Assembly: GCA_016781705.1 (NCBI GenBank)
Contig: JADDPV010000008.1
Location: forward strand, 1 to 7,104
Length of the DNA: 7,104 bases
From: Rubrobacter sp.
Lineage (GTDB): Bacteria; Actinomycetota; Rubrobacteria; Rubrobacterales; Rubrobacteraceae
Reading direction: 5' to 3'
The notes beneath the pieces were generated by a model that was not told where the DNA came from, did no database searches, and saw nothing but the letters and a program-made list of their open reading frames with translations. A program made the translations under genes and the position numbers. The number at the start of each line of letters is the position of its first letter. Position 1 is the stretch's first letter. Below, piece by piece: positions 1-7,104 of the stretch.

Positions 1-1
1 T

Positions 2-397
2 CTCCACCGCCACCGAGGCGATCAGGAGAATCCCACCGAGGACCTGCCAGGGCAGGGTGTCCCGGTCCAACCCCACCCCAGCCAGAACGGGGAGGAGGAT
101 CAGAACCACCGTGGTCCCGAGCCAGAGTCCACCCACCTCTACCAGTCACCAAGCCCGCAACCCCGTCGCCACAGCCAGCCTCGTCAGCGTGAGAGCATCG
201 CGTAGGTGACGAGGTCTATGACGATCATGCCGCCGTAGAAGCCGGCGACGTAGAGCGGCAAAAACAACCCACCGCCCCAGGAGCGCGTCACCCAAAAAGC
301 AGACCAAGAACGACGCCGCCTACGCCACCGTTGGCACCGCGTGCCACTCGTCATGGGCTCCCACTCGAACCTCCACGCCGGGCATTTCATAGCCATC
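2..397 (-). pseudogene. Possible decayed membrane-protein gene, running off the left edge
   Basis: No intact gene covers this stretch, but the minus strand carries protein-like pieces in different frames. One frame reads MPGVEVRVGAHDEWHAVPT from about 385 to a TAG at 320-322. A second frame gives a glycine-rich hydrophobic run, GGVGGVVLGLLFG, ending at a TGA near 290. A third frame gives LPLYVAGFYGGMIVIDLV, a good transmembrane segment, ending at a TGA at 184-186. The first frame then resumes with LTLTRLAVATGLRAW and a TGA at 146-148. After that it stays open to the edge with two further hydrophobic segments, including LWLGTTVVLILLPVLAGVG and VLGGILLIASVAVE. Together these suggest a multi-spanning membrane protein broken by two or more frameshifts and stops. 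I do not recognise the family. The alternative is that a short intact gene starts near the GTG at 134-136 and continues beyond the window, with the rest being chance. Confidence 0.35.
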
Positions 398-558
398 AGC
401 GTTCAGCCTTCATCAGTCGGCTTTTCGTCGGTGCGGCCAGCCGCCGAGCAGTTGCGCCGCGGCCTCTACGGCATGGGACCAGTCTACTAGGTCTGTTGGT
501 CTTCCCTCCGTATACCGACCACCGTTCTTGGCTGGCGGCTCAGGCTGAAAGCCGACGT
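398..558. other. Non-coding stretch downstream of gltD
   Basis: This is the space just after the gltD stop codon. Open frames on both strands cross it, but they start inside gltD or lack a ribosome binding site. The minus-strand frame ending near 413 has a somewhat protein-like tail (DWSHAVEAAAQLLGGWPHRR), but its start lies inside gltD in another frame. I see no strong stem-loop followed by a T-run that would end the gltBD transcript. A small hairpin can be drawn just past the stop (CGGCT/AGCCG on the minus strand) but it has no T-tract. Confidence 0.4.
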
Positions 559-1982
559 CTATCCGGGCAGCATGCTCTCGCCCATGAGGTACAGGTCCGC
601 CTGACTGGCGGCCTTGCGGCCCTCGGCGATGGCCCAAACTATTAAGGAGGCGCCCCTCTTGGCGTCCCCGGCGACGAAGACGCCGGGCTGCTCGGTGCCG
701 AAGCCGTCCACGGTGGGGATCGCGCCGCGCTCGTTGTAGCCGAGGCCGAGGTCCTCGAGGAACTTGTCGCGCACGGGGCCGGTGAAGCCGATGGCGAGCA
801 AGACGAGGTCGGTCTCGATCTCGAAGTCCGTGCCCTCGATGAGGACGGTCTTGCCGTCTTTCATGCGCTCCGTCCTTACGGCGTGCATCCTCTCGACGTG
901 CCCGTTCGAGCCGGAGAAGCCTTTCACCGCGACGCTGAAGCCGCGCTCGCCGCCCTCCTCGTGCGCGGGGTAGGTGTGCAGGATCAGGGGCCAGTCCGGC
1001 CAGGCGAGCCGGTCCGGGTTCTCGGGCGGCCTGGGGCCGTGTGTCAGTACCTTGACCGAGGCGCAGCCCTCGCGGTGCGAGTTGCCCAAACAGTCGGCGC
1101 TCGTGTCACCGCCGCCCAGGATGACCACGTTCTTGCCTCTGGCGGAGATCTCCGGGTCAGCGTTCACGGGCAGCCCCGCGACGCGGCGGTTCTGCTGCAC
1201 GAGGTAGTCCATCGCGAGGTGTATCCCACCCAGCTCGCGCCCCGGCACGTCGAGGTCGCGGCCCTGCAAGGCGCCGACCGCGAGGATTATCGAGTCGAAG
1301 TCCCTTTTGAGCTCCTCGGTCGTCGGGTCGTAACCGACGTAGGCGCTGGTGCGGAACTCGACGCCCTCCTCCTCCATTTGCTTTATACGCCGGTCCACTA
1401 TCCATTTCTCGATCTTGAAGTCCGGGATGCCGTAGCGAAGGAGGCCGCCTATCTTGTCGTCCTTCTCGAAGACAACCACGTGGTGGCCGGCCCGGTTCAG
1501 TTGCTGGGCCGCCGCGAGGCCCGCTGGCCCGGATCCCACGACCGCGACCCGCTTGCCGGTCCTGAGGTGCGGCGGGGTCGGCTTCACCCAGCCCTCCTCG
1601 AAGGCCCGGTTGATGATAGAGAGCTCTATATCCTTGATGGTGACGGGCTTGTCGTTGATCGAGAGCACGCACGCGGGCTCGCAAGGCGCGGGGCACAGCA
1701 TCCCCGTGAACTCCGGGAAGTTGTTGGTGGCGTGCAGCCGCATGATCGCCTCGTGCCACCTGTCCCGGTAGACCAGGTCGTTCCAGTCCGGGATCAGGTT
1801 GTTCACCGGGCAGCCCGTGTTGCAGAAGGGTATCCCGCAGTCCATGCACCGCGCGGCCTGCTCTCTGACCTCCTCCGCCGGCCACGTCTTGTAGACGTAG
1901 CGGTAGTCCTGGATCCGCTCTTCGACGGTGCGCTTGGGCGTGGGCTTGCGCCCTATCTTCAGAAATCCTTTGGGATCTCCCA

Positions 1983-1983
<1 letters not shown>
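559..1983 (-). CDS. gltD: Glutamate synthase (NADPH) small subunit, GltD
   Basis: This is the beta subunit of glutamate synthase, 474 residues, a normal length for the family. It oxidises NADPH and passes electrons through FAD and iron-sulfur clusters to the large subunit in the cytoplasm. Two cysteine sets are visible near the N-terminus: C46, C49, C54 and C58 (CxxCx4CxxxC) and C97, C101 and C105 (CPAPCEPAC). These match the 4Fe-4S ligand region shared with dihydropyrimidine dehydrogenase. The FAD-binding motif VVGSGPAGL is at 148-156, with the acidic strand end E173. The NADPH-binding motif ILGGGDTSAD is at 288-297. The second FAD contact, VFVAGDAKRGAS, is at 435-446. The start is GTG at 1983, because MGDPKGFLK is the usual beginning of actinobacterial-type GltD. 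The gene follows gltB directly and shares one base with its stop, so translational coupling is likely. No key residue is missing. Confidence 0.97.
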
Positions 1984-6458
<4,475 letters not shown>

Positions 6459-6462
6459 GTCG

Positions 6463-6469
6463 CCTCCTC
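6463..6469 (-). promoter_or_regulatory. Ribosome binding site that decides the gltB start
   Basis: GAGGAGG on the minus strand stands four bases before a TTG codon at 6458-6456. This is the only strong Shine-Dalgarno sequence near the 5' end of gltB. It lies inside the reading frame of the longer GTG-initiated version, which has only an A-rich stretch before it. The short spacing is slightly tight but workable. The choice gives a propeptide of 17 residues beginning MTTPKIGLYDPAYDHDA. Confidence 0.75.
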
Positions 6470-6499
6470 GGAACCACGGGATACAAAAGCAGCCCACTT

Positions 6500-6526
6500 T
6501 TTACACGAATCCCCGGCAAAGCACAA
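6500..6526 (-). promoter_or_regulatory. Weak candidate promoter for gltB
   Basis: On the minus strand TTGTGC (6526-6521) is followed, after 15 bases, by TGTAAA (6505-6500). Both hexamers resemble the housekeeping consensus only partly and the spacing is short. If used, transcription would start near 6493, downstream of the alternative GTG at 6497, which would agree with the TTG start. The AT-rich patch in this leader is the main reason to suggest it. Confidence 0.2.
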
Positions 6527-6571
6527 GAGGGTGACAACCTACAGCATGCCAGCACGGAGGAAAGCTTCTAG

Positions 6572-6590
6572 AAACCGGCCCGCGGGCCAA
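6572..6590 (-). terminator. GC-rich hairpin after the coiled-coil gene, possible weak terminator
   Basis: The perfect 12-base palindrome GGCCCGCGGGCC occupies 6577-6588. In minus-strand RNA it can fold as UUGGCC, loop CGCG, GGCCGG, using two G-U pairs, and is followed by only three U residues. It lies 16 bases past the stop of the upstream gene and before gltB. It could be a weak terminator or attenuator between the two genes, or a protein-binding palindrome. The short U-run makes a strong terminator unlikely. Confidence 0.3.
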
Positions 6591-6605
6591 CGGGAGATCC
6601 CCGGT

Positions 6606-6941
6606 TCAGAGCTCTTCGAGGGCCCTCCGGATAACCCCCTCCTCTTCTAGAAGCTCCGCGAGGCGTAGCCTGAGCTCCGCGGCTTCGGCCTCGACCTCGG
6701 CGAGGCGCAGCGAAAGCTCGCGCTCGCGCGCGGCGGTCTCAGGGTCGCGCTTTTTCGGGCGGTAGCGCTCGCGGATGTTCTTCAGGCGCTCGCCCGCGCC
6801 ACGCCGGAGGCGTTCGCGGTCAGCCCGGAACTCCTCGCCCCCGAGGTAATTCAGGCCGCGCCTCACCCGCGCGTCGGAGAGCAGGTCGGCGAGGATCTCC
6901 GCCGAGCTACTCTTGAAGTCCTTGTCCTTCTCGTCCGCCAC
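6606..6941 (-). CDS. Hypothetical charged coiled-coil protein, 111 residues
   Basis: I do not recognise this family. The product is 111 residues, very rich in Arg, Glu, Leu and Ala, with no cysteine, no signal peptide and no membrane segment, so it is probably cytoplasmic. Residues 1-12 are polar. Residues 14-60 look helical and basic (SDARVRRGLNYLGGEEF followed by repeated Arg). After a RPKKRDPET linker at 61-69, residues 70-111 show regular Leu/Ala spacing typical of a coiled coil (RELSLRLAEVEAEAAELRLR). The start is GTG at 6941, with GAGGAG eight bases upstream. It lies 147 bases before gltB on the same strand, so it may be cotranscribed, although a GC hairpin intervenes. Codon use is like that of the glt genes, which supports it being real. 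The coiled coil suggests self-association or a protein partner, but no function can be assigned. Confidence 0.8.
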   Translation of the reverse strand: MADEKDKDFKSSSAEILADLLSDARVRRGLNYLGGEEFRADRERLRRGAGERLKNIRERYRPKKRDPETAARERELSLRLAEVEAEAAELRLRLAELLEEEGVIRRALEEL

Positions 6942-6949
6942 GCGTAAGG

Positions 6950-6955
6950 CTCCTC
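6950..6955 (-). promoter_or_regulatory. Ribosome binding site of the coiled-coil gene
   Basis: GAGGAG on the minus strand is eight bases before the GTG at 6941-6939. The good spacing supports that start codon and the reality of this small gene. Confidence 0.7.
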
Positions 6956-6981
6956 TCTCGCCGTGAGGTGTCGCCGCGTGT

Positions 6982-6987
6982 ATTGTA
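6982..6987 (-). promoter_or_regulatory. Candidate -10 box for the coiled-coil gene
   Basis: TACAAT on the minus strand is one mismatch from TATAAT and sits in a short AT-rich patch of an otherwise GC-rich intergenic region. A start near 6975 would give a leader of about 34 bases. I find no -35 match at 16-18 bases; the nearest, TTGCCC at 7015-7010, is 22 bases away. A loose inverted repeat, GCGTG (6976-6980) and CACGC (6998-7002), brackets the box and might be an operator, but it is short. Confidence 0.3.
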
Positions 6988-7018
6988 AACCCGGTCGCAC
7001 GCCATGCGCGGGCAAGGG

Positions 7019-7044
7019 TTGAGCGACGGCGCGGCGGCTATAGT
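7019..7044 (+). promoter_or_regulatory. Candidate promoter for the right-edge gene
   Basis: TATAGT at 7039-7044 resembles a -10 box, and TTGAGC at 7019-7024 resembles a -35 box, but the 14-base spacing is short. Transcription would start near 7051 and give a leader of about 32 bases before the ATG at 7083. The position is right for the plus-strand gene. Confidence 0.3.
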
Positions 7045-7070
7045 TGCTCCGGGTCGTTCAGTTTGAGGAT

Positions 7071-7076
7071 GAGGAG
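7071..7076 (+). promoter_or_regulatory. Ribosome binding site of the right-edge gene
   Basis: GAGGAG is followed by a six-base spacer and ATG at 7083. This strong site is the main evidence that a gene starts there. Confidence 0.7.
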
Positions 7077-7082
7077 ATCGCC

Positions 7083-7104
7083 ATGGCGAAACCGGTCGAC
7101 CATC
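7083..7104 (+). CDS. Start of a gene cut by the right edge, product unknown
   Basis: Only seven codons are present (MAKPVDH), too few to identify the product. The ATG, the well-spaced GAGGAG and the promoter-like sequence upstream indicate a real start. The gene is divergent from the coiled-coil gene, with 141 bases between them. Confidence 0.6.

Noticed and set aside
413..637. Minus-strand open frame of 74 codons beginning inside gltD
   Set aside because: Its start is within gltD in another frame with no ribosome binding site of its own. The tail looks somewhat protein-like but this is too short to support a gene.
331..645. Plus-strand open frame of 104 codons converging on gltD
   Set aside because: It starts with TTG without a ribosome binding site, overlaps the gltD end and has no recognisable protein features.
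6459..6605. GlnR- or TnrA-like nitrogen-control operator upstream of gltB
   Set aside because: I looked for paired GTNAC/GAAAC or TGTNA-N7-TNACA elements. Single half-site-like words occur (GTGAC, GAAAC) but not at proper spacing or orientation.

Overview
The window is a high-GC bacterial segment dominated by a gltB-gltD operon on the minus strand, which encodes the two subunits of NADPH-dependent glutamate synthase (GOGAT). GC-rich third positions and the N-terminal style of both subunits (GltD starting MGDPKGFLK, GltB with a short propeptide of the form TPK-GLY-P-HD before Cys) suggest an actinobacterium-like organism. A deep-branching thermophile or radiation-tolerant lineage such as Rubrobacter is only an impression from memory of the families.

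Layout, left to right. Positions 1-558 hold no intact gene. On the minus strand, hydrophobic membrane-protein-like segments are scattered over different frames and broken by stops, which looks like a decayed membrane-protein gene running off the left edge. Positions 559-1983 (minus) are gltD, the small flavin/iron-sulfur subunit. Positions 1983-6458 (minus) are gltB, the large subunit. Its stop shares one base with the gltD start. The best gltB start is a TTG at 6458 with a strong ribosome binding site, rather than the longer GTG start at 6497. Positions 6459-6605 form the gltB leader, with a GC palindrome and a weak promoter candidate. Positions 6606-6941 (minus) encode an unrecognised 111-residue charged, coiled-coil protein. 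Positions 6942-7082 form a divergent intergenic region with promoter-like elements for both directions. At 7083 a plus-strand gene begins with a clear ribosome binding site and is cut by the right edge after seven codons.

GltB and GltD work as one enzyme. GltD oxidises NADPH and passes electrons through FAD and iron-sulfur clusters to the FMN of GltB. GltB releases ammonia from glutamine and uses it to aminate 2-oxoglutarate reductively to glutamate. The window is mostly ordinary core metabolism, and I see no convincing novel system in it. The points worth a second look are the decayed locus at the left edge, the gltB start choice, and the unknown coiled-coil protein upstream of gltB.
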